64,000 nt of DNA from Symbiodinium natans (GCA_905221605.1 CAJNDS010000286.1:111979-175978); one strand, 5' to 3'. Positions 50,618-59,248 are shown, numbered from the stretch's first letter. Numbers and translations: made by a program. Notes: generated by a model not told the origin, from the sequence alone.

Positions 50618-50728
50618 AATGGGTGGTTGTCAAAATTGTGGTCCCTTTTTGGGTCCCTATTAGAATACGGCACCTAGTATTGGGGGTACCCCAAAAGGGA
50701 TCATAATTTTGACAGCCACCCAAATCGG
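50618..50728. mobile_element. Inverted-repeat element (family H)
   Basis: ATGGGTGGTTGTCAAAATTG on the left pairs with AATTTTGACAGCCACCCAAA on the right, extended by GGTCCCTTTTTGGG / CCAAAAGGGATC. About 110 bases, beside the SINE-like unit. Confidence 0.75.
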
Positions 50729-50822
50729 CAATCCGGCAATACACCCCAAATAGTACCTTATTGTAGGAGCCCTCAAAAAGGGCACCCCTATTTCACCCTA
50801 AACCCTAAACCCTAAGCCCGAG

Positions 50823-51120
50823 CCCGCAAACGAAGCCCGGGAGCTCCTCAACCCTGTGGCCCCAAAACCCCTTGCACCCCCATATCTTAAACTCCCCCTC
50901 TCCCCCTAAACCCTAAACCCCAAACCCCAACTCCTTTCCCCCTAAACCCTAAACCCTAAACCCCAAACCCCAACTCCTTTCCCCCTAAACCCTAAACCCC
51001 AAACCCCAAATCCCAAAGCCCTAAAGCCCTAAAGCCAAGCCCTGGAAGCATGGGCTCTGCCCAAGCACATGGCAGAAATCAACTTCAACAAGCAACAGTT
51101 CGCTCCAACCCCTGCCCTCT

Positions 51121-51154
<34 letters not shown>

Positions 51155-51338
51155 GTATAAAAGGGAAGCTCCTAAACCCTGAACCCTAAACCCTAAACCC
51201 TAAACCCTAAACCCTAAACCCTAAACCCTAAACCCTAAACCCTAAACCACTTCCAAGAGTCGCACGGCTCGACTTTCAGGCCCGCCGGCGAAAGCCCTGA
51301 GGCGGGAGGATGCAGGGGTTTATGGGCATAGTCCTTAA
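50823..51338 (+). CDS. Three weak exon candidates around a poly-C run
   Basis: 50823-50909 (PANEARELLNPVAPKPLAPP, stop), 51049-51123 (GGAAG; WALPKHMAEINFNKQQFAPT then PALFP, running into poly-C 51123-51152) and 51258-51338 (TTCCAAG; SRTARLSGPPAKALRREDAG, stop). The middle one is the most natural, but other frames are open. Confidence 0.27.
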
Positions 51339-51383
51339 TTATTGGGCGATTTCCTAGGTAGGATAAGGGAGACCCTTACTTGG

Positions 51384-51467
51384 GTTTAGGGTTTAGGGTT
51401 TAGGGTTTAGGGTTTAGGGTTTAGGGTTTAGGGTTTAGGGTTTAGGGTTTAGGGTTTAGGGTTTGAC
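51384..51467 (+). repeat. Telomere-like array TTTAGGG
   Basis: Twelve units. Confidence 0.96.
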
Positions 51468-51602
51468 CCTTAACAGGGAACCCTTCTGAACCCTCTTCTG
51501 GCTCTCTTAAACAGGGACCTTATTCAGAGGGCAATCCTATCCCCTAATTGAGGCTCTTTGGGTAATGGGTCTGGATCCAGGGCTCATGGCTTCATCTTAC
51601 AG

Positions 51603-52000
51603 GGCATGGCTAAGCGCTACACGAGGTTCTAGTCGAAGATCTGATTTTTGGCCGGGGCAGTGAGTCGGCTCAGTAGGATGTGAGGTTTGGGGCTCAGGGT
51701 TTTTGGAGAAACTTTCTAGGGTTCCTGTCCCGAGCTTTGAGCGGATTTTGAGCGACTTGTTGGGTGAAAAAAGTCGGTCTTGCTTTGGAAGGACCCTTGG
51801 GGGGGTGTCCTCTTGAGGCCTTGAAGGAGCATGTTCAGGGGCCGCCTAGGGCTAGGTTAGCCTTTCTGGAGCTTTTGGATGAACACTAAAAGCCTACACC
51901 CTAAACCCTAAACTTGTTGGGCCAGTGTTTCGCAAGCTTGCTGGTTCAACTTGTGCAATTGTGCCGCCTTTTGCGGCATTTTGGGTTTCTTGGTTATTAA
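51603..52000 (+). CDS. Several weak terminal-type islands
   Basis: 51603-51632 (TTCATCTTACAG; GMAKRYTRF, stop), 51720-51816 (TTTCTAG; VPVPSFERILSDLLGEKSRS ...), 51839-51889 (GTTCAG; GPPRARLAFLELLDEH, stop), 51926-52000 (GCCAG; Leu-rich, stop). Too many stops for one gene; leads only. Confidence 0.22.
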
Positions 52001-52540
52001 GTGTAGGGTTTGGGGTTTGGGGTTTAGGTTTGGGCTTGTTCGTTGTGTTGTTGCAAGGGCAAGGAAAAAACATCTACTCATCCTGGGCTTGAAGGTTGAG
52101 AGTTTAGGACTCGTCGCTTAGGTTTTAGGCTTGTAGGGCATCCGCGTTTAGGGTTTAGGGTTTAGGGTTTAGGGTTTAGGGTGCTAGTGATCGTCAGCAC
52201 TTCAACACGCGGATAACACTCCGCGGACCTGCAAACTCAGAACCCTAAACGCCTGAACCATGCGAGTCTGAGAGCCGACCCCTCAACACCGAAAACAACG
52301 AACTCCAAGACTAACCCTAAACCCCAGGCCCCTTAGCCTTAAAGGGTCCTTGAATGGACGGCTTGGAGCATACCCCCTGAATTTGTTGTAGGGGTAAGGC
52401 CGTAGGCTAGGTTGAAGACGGGTCGGAGGCCCCCTTGCGCTTACACAAGTGGCATTCCATTTAGCAGCTTCCGAAAGAAAAAAAGTATACTACTGGCCCA
52501 AGTTTGGGGAACAATCCATCCATCTCTCCGAACCCGAACC

Positions 52541-52573
<33 letters not shown>

Positions 52574-52581
52574 TTCTGCAG

Positions 52582-52686
52582 GTTCTAAAGTCGCTGTATG
52601 AGCTGAACACCCACATCCCCCGCAACGGCAGCCTGCTTGGCATCATCGGCACCGCTGGCAACACAGCGTCCTGGCTGAAGACCGGC
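52582..52686 (+). CDS. Candidate exon with poly-C tract and clean sites
   Basis: Poly-C (52542-52573) and CTTCTGCAG precede 35 codons in phase 0, VLKSLYELNTHIPRNGSLLG then IIGTAGNTASWLKTG, ending GGC|GTTTTG. Third positions are strongly C/G. One of the best-supported exons in this half. Reads like a surface-helix plus Gly-rich segment. Family unknown. Confidence 0.52.
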
Positions 52687-52852
52687 GTTTTGTGATTCGG
52701 GGTTTAGGGAGATGTGGGGCTAATTTGTTTAGGGTTTAAGGTTTAGGGTTTAGGGTTTAGGGTTTAGGGTTTAGGGTTTAGGGTTAGGGGTAGGGTTTAG
52801 GGGGTTCTAGGACTTGAGATTGAGAGGGTTTGGGACTTGGGACTTGCGCAAG

Positions 52853-52948
52853 AGGGTTGGTAGAGTCGATGCAAAACCATATGCGAAGAATGGTCTACCG
52901 GGCCACCCCTGCGACCATCACAACATGAAACGGCAGCGCCACTGGATC
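52853..52948 (+). CDS. Candidate exon, His/Cys-bearing
   Basis: CTTGCGCAAG opens RVGRVDAKPYAKNGLPGHPC then DHHNMKRQRHWI before the CCCTAAA array. A shorter frame ending in TGA is also possible. Confidence 0.4.
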
Positions 52949-53548
52949 CTAAACCCTAAACCCTAAACCCTAAACCCTAAACCCTAAACCCTAAACCCTA
53001 AACCCTAACCCCACCCAAACCTGGAAGCCCCCAACCCCCTGAACCCCCCAAAGCCCTAAAGCCTTGCTTGTCTTTTATAAGCAGTTTCCATTGTAAGTAT
53101 CCTGCTGTTTCGATGTTTCGTTCCCATGCTGTGTTGTGTCATGTATAGCCCAAACCCTAAACCCTAAACCCTAAACCACAAACCCTAAACCCTAAACCCT
53201 AAACCTGACCAAAAACCCCTTCTTCATGAACCCCTGAAGCCTGGGTTCAGACTTGGAAGGCTCAGGATCCACCCGAAACCCGACGCCCTACTCTAAGTGG
53301 TGCTCCTAGGGTTTAGGGTTTAGGGTTTAGGGTTTAGGGTTTAGGGTTTCCACCCCAGACCCTGAACCCCACAAACCCCCGCACCCCGACCCTGAAATCT
53401 TGAACTCTTCGACCTTGAACCTTGAACCTCAAACCCTGAATCTTTGCTCTATAGGCCCGAAAATCTTGAAGCCCAAGCCCCTTAAATCTTTTCTCTACGG
53501 ACCCTATGAATCTTGAATCGCCAGCACGGCCTCGACCCTCAACTCTCA

Positions 53549-53663
53549 CCCAAAGAGCCCAATACCTCTGAATTAAGGAATATACCTTAATTTATAAAGG
53601 GATCCTTAGTATGATTTAAGGTATATTCCTCAATTAAGGGGTATTGGGCACTTTGGGCACCCC
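53549..53663. mobile_element. Family-F inverted-repeat element, intact
   Basis: CCCAAAGAGCCCAATACCTC and TATTGGGCACTTTGGGCACC with a symmetrical AT-rich interior. Serves as the empty-site reference for 42525-42708. Confidence 0.85.
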
Positions 53664-53677
53664 TCAACCCTTAACCC

Positions 53678-54194
53678 GGCTGGCGGTGCCGCCGCCGCAT
53701 CCGGCGAGAGTGGAGCTGGAAGGGACAGCCGACTATCCCTATGTTCGGCCTGACGACATTTTCCAGCCGCCAGTTTACCAGCCCTTGAGGCCTGTCCCGG
53801 GCGTGGACATTCTGTGGAAGCTGAAAGAAAAGGGCCATCGTTTATCAGGATTTGGTTTACGTCCTTGCACTGCGCATTGCGGTTACGCCTGTTCCAGACC
53901 GGTCAGCCACACTGCCAAAAAGGCACATGAAGGGCATGAATGTGACATATGCCGGTGATCTGTTGTCGATCTGTTTGCGCTGCAGCACTACTGCTTCTCC
54001 TGGGACTCCGCGCAGGGTGCGTGCGCCGACTGCAAACGATGGCGATCCGTGCAAGGGCAAGGTCTAGGGTTTAGGGTTTAGGGTTTAGGACTTAGGACTT
54101 AGGGTTTAGGGTTTAGAGTTTAGGGGCAAGGTCAAGCGGGTCCACAAGTGCAGAATCTGCTTGAGCCCGGGCCATAGGAGCACGGACTGCCCTT
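53678..54194 (+). CDS. Gene segment with Cys-rich and CCHC zinc-knuckle parts, interrupted by a telomere-repeat insertion
   Basis: Exon-like 53678-53849 reads RLAVPPPHPARVELEGTADY, then a Pro-rich middle and GVDILWKLKEKGHRLSG. The same frame continues to HTAKKAHEGHECDICR (stop at 53958). A following frame gives HYCFSWDSAQGACADCKRW, and 54131-54194 gives VKRVHKC with a zinc knuckle C-x2-C-x4-H-x4-C (CRICLSPGHRSTDC, 54149-54190). At least one frame change is needed: a 31-base GT-AG segment at 53954-53984, another intron, or a mutation. A TTTAGGG tract with 10-bp flanking repeats lies at 54062-54130. Retroelement or RNA-binding origin is possible. Confidence 0.45.
54055..54133 (+). repeat. Telomere-like tract bounded by a 10-bp direct repeat
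   Basis: GGGCAAGGTC at 54055-54064 and again at 54124-54133 enclose TTTAGGG/CTTAGGA units. AAG|GTC at each border could serve as donor and acceptor, making a 69-base intron (54062-54130). Confidence 0.85.
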
Positions 54195-54421
54195 GGATAT
54201 TACCCTTAACCCCTAAACCTTTAACCCTAAAACCCTAACTCCTAAACCCTAAACCCTAAACTAACCTCAACCCCTAAACCCTAAACTCTTTTTACGAACC
54301 CCTTCAACTCCAAACCCTAAACCCTTGACTAAACCCTTAAACTCCCCAAACCTTTTAAACCCCTAAATCCCTAAACCCCTAAACCCCTAAACCCCCTAAA
54401 CACCCCTGGCAAGGTCAGCAG

Positions 54422-54452
54422 CGCCGGGGAGAAAAAGGCGGAGCCGGTCAAG
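54422..54452 (+). CDS. Candidate micro-exon
   Basis: GGTCAGCAG before and GTCAAG|GTTGG after; reads SAGEKKAEPVK if begun two codons earlier. GGCAAGGTCA just upstream repeats the motif that borders the tract at 54055. Confidence 0.3.
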
Positions 54453-54935
54453 GTTGGACTGGGCGTTTTGTTGTTTTGTTTTTTACCACGAACTGCTTCA
54501 GCGAACCCCCCCCCCCCCCCCAAAAAAAAAAAAAAAATCAAAGAAAAAAGCAAGAAGCAACAGGGTGTAGGGTTCAGGGCTTAGGGTTTTGGGTTTAGGG
54601 CTTAGGGTTTAGGGGTTATGGTTTAGGGGTTATGTAAAGCGTAACCCCTTACTTACGGCAGATGTCGCGGTCCTCCCCAGGGTCCCTTCTTGGAGTCGGG
54701 AGGTTTGGGGTTTAGGGTTCAGGGTTTAGGGTTTAGGGTTTAGGGTAAGGGTTTGGGATTCCCAAGCTGTCAGGTTCGTGGGTAGCCCTGAAGTCGGGGT
54801 TTATACGCATCTTGAAGAAACTTATGGTAAAGCTTGCCAATGCTTGCAGCTACCTTTTGGGGGTTTACGATTTTAGGGGTACCTTGTTGCGGGCCTTTGT
54901 TCAGGGGATCTTGCTATTAAAGGGTCTACTTCCAG

Positions 54936-55068
54936 CTCTGACGCGGCAAGCAACATGAGACCCTTTGGCCCTACGACCGTTTCAAGGCTTCTTGTTCTTG
55001 TGATTCTCAAGCTTCTCATGGTTATGCAGATGATGACTACGATTGCTATTATGCGCCCTAAAGTCTAA
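54936..55068 (+). CDS. Candidate last exon with a hydrophobic segment
   Basis: CTACTTCCAG|C opens SDAASNMRPFGPTTVSR then LLVLVILKLLMVM, Met-rich, to TAA. The hydrophobic stretch could be a membrane anchor. Confidence 0.3.
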
Positions 55069-55178
55069 GCCTTTAACCCTAAACCCTACCCTAAACCCTA
55101 AACCCTAAGCCCTAAACCAAAACCTCTTTCCTTGTGGGTGTCTTGACCGCGGCAAGTTCATGACGTGCGCGCGCGCAG

Positions 55179-55209
55179 GAGGCTGCTGCAAGCGAGGTGG
55201 CACCGGCGG
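55179..55209 (+). CDS. Candidate micro-exon
   Basis: GCGCGCGCAG before and GGCGG|GTGAAG after. Reads EAAASEVAPA. Confidence 0.3.
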
Positions 55210-55295
55210 GTGAAGGCGCACCCCTAAACCCTAAACCCTAACCCTAAACCCTAAACCCCAAACTTCAGAGCCCCCCGAGCCCTAAACCCCGAAGG

Positions 55296-55470
55296 GTTTG
55301 TGGGTTTTAGGGTTTTAGGGTTTCAGGGTTTCAGGGTTTTGGGGTTTTGGGGTTTTAGGGTTTTAGGGTTTTAGGTTTTTAGGGTTTTAGGGTTTTAGGG
55401 GTTTTAGGGGTTTTAGGGTTTCAGGGTTTTAGGGTTTTAGGGTGTTAGGGTGTTGGGTTTAGGGTATTCG
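55296..55470 (+). repeat. Variant array (GGGTTTTA)n
   Basis: 8-mer GGGTTTTA and GGGTTTCA units, the complement of the CCCTAAAA array at 39305. Confidence 0.92.
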
Positions 55471-55587
55471 GGTGTTAGGGTTTAGGGTTTTGTGTTTGGG
55501 GTTAGGGCTTAGGGATTGGAAGCAAAAAGGGTACTAAGGGTACCCTTTTATTCGGCTACTCTTGGGTCTAGAGAAGTGTCCTTTCAG

Positions 55588-55695
55588 GATGAACTCTTGT
55601 ATTCTGGGGGGAGTACTATACGAAATTTATTCCGACCCCCATATTCGAGGGCTTGGGACTGTGCAGCTGGCTTTTTTTTTGTTGGGGGGCTTTAG
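55588..55695 (+). CDS. Candidate last exon
   Basis: TGTCCTTTCAG opens DELLYSGGSTIRNLFRPPYS then RAWDCAAGFFFVGGL and TAG. Confidence 0.3.
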   Translation, partial: DELLYSGGSTIRNLFRPPYSRAWDCAAGFFFVGGL

Positions 55696-56007
55696 GGTTT
55701 GCGTTTAGGGTTTGGGGTTGAGGGTTGAGGGTTTTGGTGCCCTGAAGCTAGTTTTCAAGGTGCAGGGTTAGACCTTTTTGTCGCGGGGTTCCGACCATAA
55801 GCCAGTCGCATGGTGGGGTGGATCAGATCAGGGGGACCTCTACCCTAAACCCTAAAACCTCAACTTTGGGAACTATCATCCCTTTTAAGGACTCTTAGTA
55901 TAAGGGGAGCATCCTAAGATGAATGCCTTAAGCCTGAAGCCCTTTGAGGCTTTGTGGGTTTTGGGAGGGTTTAGGTGGCTTAGGGCGTGAAAACCAAAAG
56001 GTGGCTT

Positions 56008-56170
56008 TACTTGGAGGTTCTTGGGTAGCTACAAGTGGGGCGCTAAGAATGGCAACTCTACGTATACCCATATTCCGCGTAGTTACTTAGACTTAGAAAC
56101 CCCAAACCCTGAACCATAAACCCTAAACCCTAAACCCTAAACCCTACGTATAACTACCCATGAGCCGGGC
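56008..56170. mobile_element. Family-A element with nested CCCTAAA units
   Basis: TACTTGGAGGTTCTTGGGTA on the left and ACTACCCATGAGCC on the right, with CCCTAAA units at 56106-56148 in one arm. A second case of a telomere tract inside a family-A element, here in the opposite orientation. Confidence 0.7.
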
Positions 56171-56187
56171 ACGTTCGTACACGCCAG

Positions 56188-56257
56188 TGTGGCTTGCCGA
56201 GGCGATGGGGCGGGTGAAAACATCTCTTCGAAGGACCAGCTCTCCCGCGATTGCAGG
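56188..56257 (+). CDS. Candidate exon
   Basis: TACACGCCAG|T then VACRGDGAGENISSKDQLSR, DCR and |GTTTGGGG. Ends in phase 0. GC-ending codons. Confidence 0.4.
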
Positions 56258-56449
56258 GTTTGGGGTAAAGGGTTTAGGGTTTAGGGTTTAGGGTTTAGGA
56301 TTTAGCGCTTCCGGAGACTCCATTATGTGATTAGTTGGGGGGCCGAACAAGAACTGCGAGCAGAGGTCGGCAGCAGAGTGCTGCCCCGTCCTAAACCCAA
56401 AAGTGTTAAGTCGAAGGCGCTCAACGAATGTGGCAATCTCTGGGGGTAA

Positions 56450-56578
56450 TTATATAGACCAAGCCCCCTGGGGCGAGACATGCTCGTGGGAAAATACTTC
56501 CTGCATGTGAGGAATAGGAAGCCCATCGTCCCCATACTTCGTGACTTGCCCCAGGAAGGCCTGTAGCTCCGATGCCAT
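56450..56578 (-). CDS. Coding island, probably minus strand
   Basis: Minus strand: ATG then MASELQAFLGQVTKYGDDGL, PIPHMQEVFSHEHVSPQGAW and a stop. Plus strand also reads well (DMLVGKYFLHVRNRKPIVPI then LRDLPQEGL, stop). The minus reading has the better codon bias and a start codon. Family not recognised. Confidence 0.35.
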   Translation of the reverse strand: MASELQAFLGQVTKYGDDGLPIPHMQEVFSHEHVSPQGAWSI

Positions 56579-56794
56579 GAAAGCTGTTAGGGTTTAGGGT
56601 TTAGGGCTTAGGGTTTAGGGTTTAGGGTTCAGGGTTCAGGGTTTAGGGTTTAGGGTTTAGGGGATAGGGTTTAGGGTTTAGGGTTTAGGTCTCTTCAAAG
56701 GACTTGGCTCAAATTCCCTAAACCCGAAACCCTAAACCCTAAACCCAACAAGATGGCCTGAAACCGCCTGAGGCCAACCCTGTACCCCTTTCAG

Positions 56795-57080
56795 GAGCTG
56801 ATGGACCTTTTCTCGAACCCAGACTTGATCAAGCTGCTCTCCGACAAGGAGTCACGTGGGGTTTTGAGTTTAGGGTTTATAGGGTTTAGGGTTTAGGGTG
56901 TAGGGTTTAGCCTTCAGCCCCATCGTTACGCCGCACTTGACGGCATGCGGGAAGTCCTGCAAATACCAGCCCAAAACCCTATGGGCCCTCAAAAATCCCG
57001 ACCCCTCCACGCAGACGCTGCCCTCTCTACGTCCGTGTTACCAGTCCCTGCGATTGGCCGGAGCATCCATGCCCGCACGA
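56795..57080 (+). CDS. Candidate exon pair joined across a telomere-repeat intron
   Basis: Exon 1 (56795-56855) after CCCCTTTCAG reads ELMDLFSNPDLIKLLSDKES and ends TCAC|GTGGGG. Using the telomere TTTAG at 56910 as acceptor keeps phase and gives PFSPIVTPHLTACGKSCKYQ with GC-ending codons, open to 57080. Using the later CTTCAG gives another long frame (PHRYAALDGMREVLQIPAQN ... TMTQL, to 57091) that joins in phase 0 to the next exon. Which is real cannot be decided by eye; exon 1 is solid. Confidence 0.45.
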
Positions 57081-57213
57081 TGACCCAGCTTGTTTTTGGT
57101 AAAACACAACTGATTTGTGATCCGGATTGCCTAGGGTTTGGGGTTTTGGGGTTAGGTGTTTTCAGGGTTGTACTGTTGACTCATACCTCTGTGCAAGTTT
57201 GCGTTTTTCGCAG

Positions 57214-57340
57214 AACGCGAACCTGGAAAATGACGCTTTCCTAGCCTGCGTAAGTGCCGAAAGTGCTGTAAATACCGGGTCAAACGCAGCTTTTTCTACT
57301 TAGCTCAGAGTTCCTGCGCGGCAAGACGTCCGGGCGAAAC
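57214..57340 (+). CDS. Two candidate exons with good sites
   Basis: 57214-57249: GTTTTTCGCAG|AAC ... TGC|GTAAGT, NANLENDAFLAC, a perfect donor. 57304-57340: TTTTTCTACTTAG|CTC, LRVPARQDVRAK, ending AAAC|GTTTAG. Phases agree (0 then 0). Confidence 0.42.
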
Positions 57341-57447
57341 GTTTAGGGTTGAGGGTTTAGGGTTTAGGGTTTAGGGCTTCGGGTTTAGAGTTTAGGGTTT
57401 TAGGGTTTAGGGTTTGTGTTGTTCTGTCGCTCTGTGTTTTTGTTCAG

Positions 57448-57519
57448 GGCTTGCCCCCTTGGATTAGATCCCACGTCGTTGGGGCGCCATACGATGGAAG
57501 ATATTTAGTACCTGCATAA
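57448..57519 (+). CDS. Candidate last exon
   Basis: GTGTTTTTGTTCAG precedes GLPPWIRSHVVGAPYDGRYL then VPA and TAA. Followed by a (TATACA)n microsatellite (57541-57630), as at the likely gene end at 29773. Probably the 3' end of the gene with the preceding exons. Confidence 0.42.
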   Translation, partial: GLPPWIRSHVVGAPYDGRYLVPA

Positions 57520-57540
57520 GGACTGTCATTTTGCGTCTAT

Positions 57541-57630
57541 CTCTCTCTACATATACATCTACATATACATATACATATATATATATGTCTATATCTATAT
57601 ATGTGTATCCATATTCACATATACACAGAT
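57541..57630 (+). repeat. ATATAC microsatellite
   Basis: CATATACATATACATATATA-type repeats. The open frames over it in both directions (Tyr/Ile-rich) are artefacts. Confidence 0.95.
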
Positions 57631-57645
57631 ATAGATGTGTGGGTG

Positions 57646-57770
57646 CGATTTTTGTGTCCGAGCTTGGACCAAAGTCCCTGGCAGGATGGCGAGGACAAGG
57701 GGAACTGAGAGCGGAGCGTGGCCACCTCTTGGCAGCGGGTTGGGGGTTTCTCGCATTCAAGACATCAGGG
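57646..57770 (+). CDS. Candidate exon
   Basis: The frame AIFVSELGPKSLAGWRGQGE then LRAERGHLLAAGWGFLAFKT ends CATCAGG|GTTTGG. No clear acceptor. A minus frame overlaps. Confidence 0.3.
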
Positions 57771-58056
57771 TTTGGGGTTTATGGTGCAGGGTTTAGGGTT
57801 TCAGGCATTAGAGAAGCTGGCGCACAGCCGCCCTGCCAAAACCCCAAACTCTGCCAAACTTTAAACTCTGAGGCCTAAACCAAGGAGCCCACAGTCTACA
57901 AGTTCTAAAGACATAAGGGTTTAGGGTTTAGGATTTAGGGTTTGGTTAAGCCCTAGACCCTAATTAAACCCCAGGATCCCAGCCCCTAAATCCTAAGGAC
58001 CTAACCCGAAACCCCACCATTCCAAGACCAGCACCTTGCCGTTGAAGTTTCACACC

Positions 58057-58166
58057 CTAAACCCTAAACCCTAAACCCTAAACCCTAAACCCTAAACCCT
58101 AAACCCTACACCCTAGACCCTAGACCCTAGACCCTAGACCCTAGACCCTAGAAACCCTAAACCCTA
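58057..58166 (-). repeat. Telomere-like array CCCTAAA then private (CCCTAGA)n
   Basis: Seven or eight CCCTAAA units change abruptly to about six CCCTAGA units (58111-58152). Confidence 0.95.
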
Positions 58167-58185
58167 ATTTTTGAGCCCAAGTTAG

Positions 58186-58241
58186 ATGACCCGCCTCGTG
58201 GGGCAAGCTCGGCCGCGTCATCTTGAATGGATGAGGATGTG
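58186..58241 (+). CDS. Candidate first exon
   Basis: ATG after CAAGTTAG reads MTRLVGQARPRHLEWMRM and ends GATGTG|GTCAGG. Confidence 0.3.
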
Positions 58242-58675
58242 GTCAGGGTTTGGGGTTTAGGGTTTAGGGTTTACGGTTTAGGGTTTAGGGTTTAGGGTTT
58301 AGGGTTTTTAGCTTAGGCATGAGGCTTGTCTTGGAGTGAGCAGGCGGGTTGAGGGCCATCAGCTTGAGCGATTGCTGTTTTAAAAAGGGTTCAGGGTTCA
58401 GGGTTGAGGGTTTAGGGTTTAGGATTTAGGGTTTAGGGTTTAGGGTTTGAGGGTACTTAACACACCCCAAAGGCCAGGAGGGGAGGCGTTTCAAAGCCTT
58501 GCTTGCACGCACGCCTGTCCGATGATCATGGGCTGCTGGCTGTTGAATTTTAACGTTTAGGATGTCGAGTTTAGGGTTTAGGGTTTAGGGTTTAGGGTTG
58601 AGTCCAAAACCTTGCGCCGCCCAGGGAGCACAATGTAAGCAAGGCAGTAGTTTGTTCTCAGAGCTCCTCAAGACC

Positions 58676-58769
58676 CTAAACCCCAAACCCTAAACCCTAA
58701 ACCCTAAACCCTAAACCCTAAACCCTAAACCCTAAACCCTAAACCCTAAACCCTAAACCCTAAACCCTA
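58676..58769 (-). repeat. Telomere-like array CCCTAAA
   Basis: Thirteen units. Confidence 0.96.
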
Positions 58770-58800
58770 CCATGTCAAATTGAGCAGGCTTGGGATTCAG

Positions 58801-59036
58801 GAGTGGTTTAGGACAATTTTACATGTTTGCACCATGCCTATTGGCATTGGGTATTTCCCCAAAATAGGGGTACCCCCTTAGCTACCCCCAAAATATAAGA
58901 GAATCCCTTTAAAGGGACCCCCCAAAAAGGGCACCCCTGTTTTTTGGAAACCCCCATATGGACCAGGGCAGTGCGACCTGCCTCCGGCAACGCCTACATC
59001 CCAAGCAAGTCGCAGTTGGGTGCCTGAAGACCCCTA
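58801..59036 (+). CDS. Candidate exon pair split by a family-B element
   Basis: 58801-58850 after GGGATTCAG reads EWFRTILHVCTMPIGI and ends TTGG|GTATTTCC, the element boundary. After ATGGACCAG (58966) the frame continues in phase as GQCDLPPATPTSQASRSWVP then EDP and TAA. Same architecture as 16396-16703. Confidence 0.4.
58851..58955. mobile_element. Family-B inverted-repeat element, complete
   Basis: TATTTCCCCAAAATAGGGGT and GCACCCCTGTTTTTTGGAAA. Confidence 0.8.
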
Positions 59037-59163
59037 AACCCCAAACCCGGAAAGACCTAAGTCCATGCAGTTAGGTGCCTGGACACCCCTTAAACCCTAA
59101 ACCCTAAACCCTAAACCCCAAGCCCAAAAGACCTAAAGGCACAGCCCATGTTCGTTCACGCAG

Positions 59164-59248
59164 CATGCGCTATGATTCCCAACCGCCACTTTCCAAGAGG
59201 ACAGGCTCCGTGCCCTTTCAGCTTGAGGCTTCAGAGCCCATGCTTTGA
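59164..59248 (+). CDS. Candidate short exon with ATG
   Basis: TTCACGCAG|C then MRYDSQPPLSKRTGSVPFQL, EASEPML and TGA. Confidence 0.3.

Noticed and set aside
51150-51170. TATA box GGGTATAAAAGGG
   Set aside because: A perfect match by eye, but it lies at the edge of a poly-C run with no convincing downstream start, and TATA boxes are not a general feature of the suspected lineage.
53334-53549. 71-codon minus-strand protein
   Set aside because: Derived from diverged telomere-like and AGGTTTCAGGG-type repeats.
57464-57878. Protein frames over TATACA repeats on both strands
   Set aside because: Microsatellite-driven open frames. Only the flanking non-repeat part (57646-57770) is kept as a weak exon.
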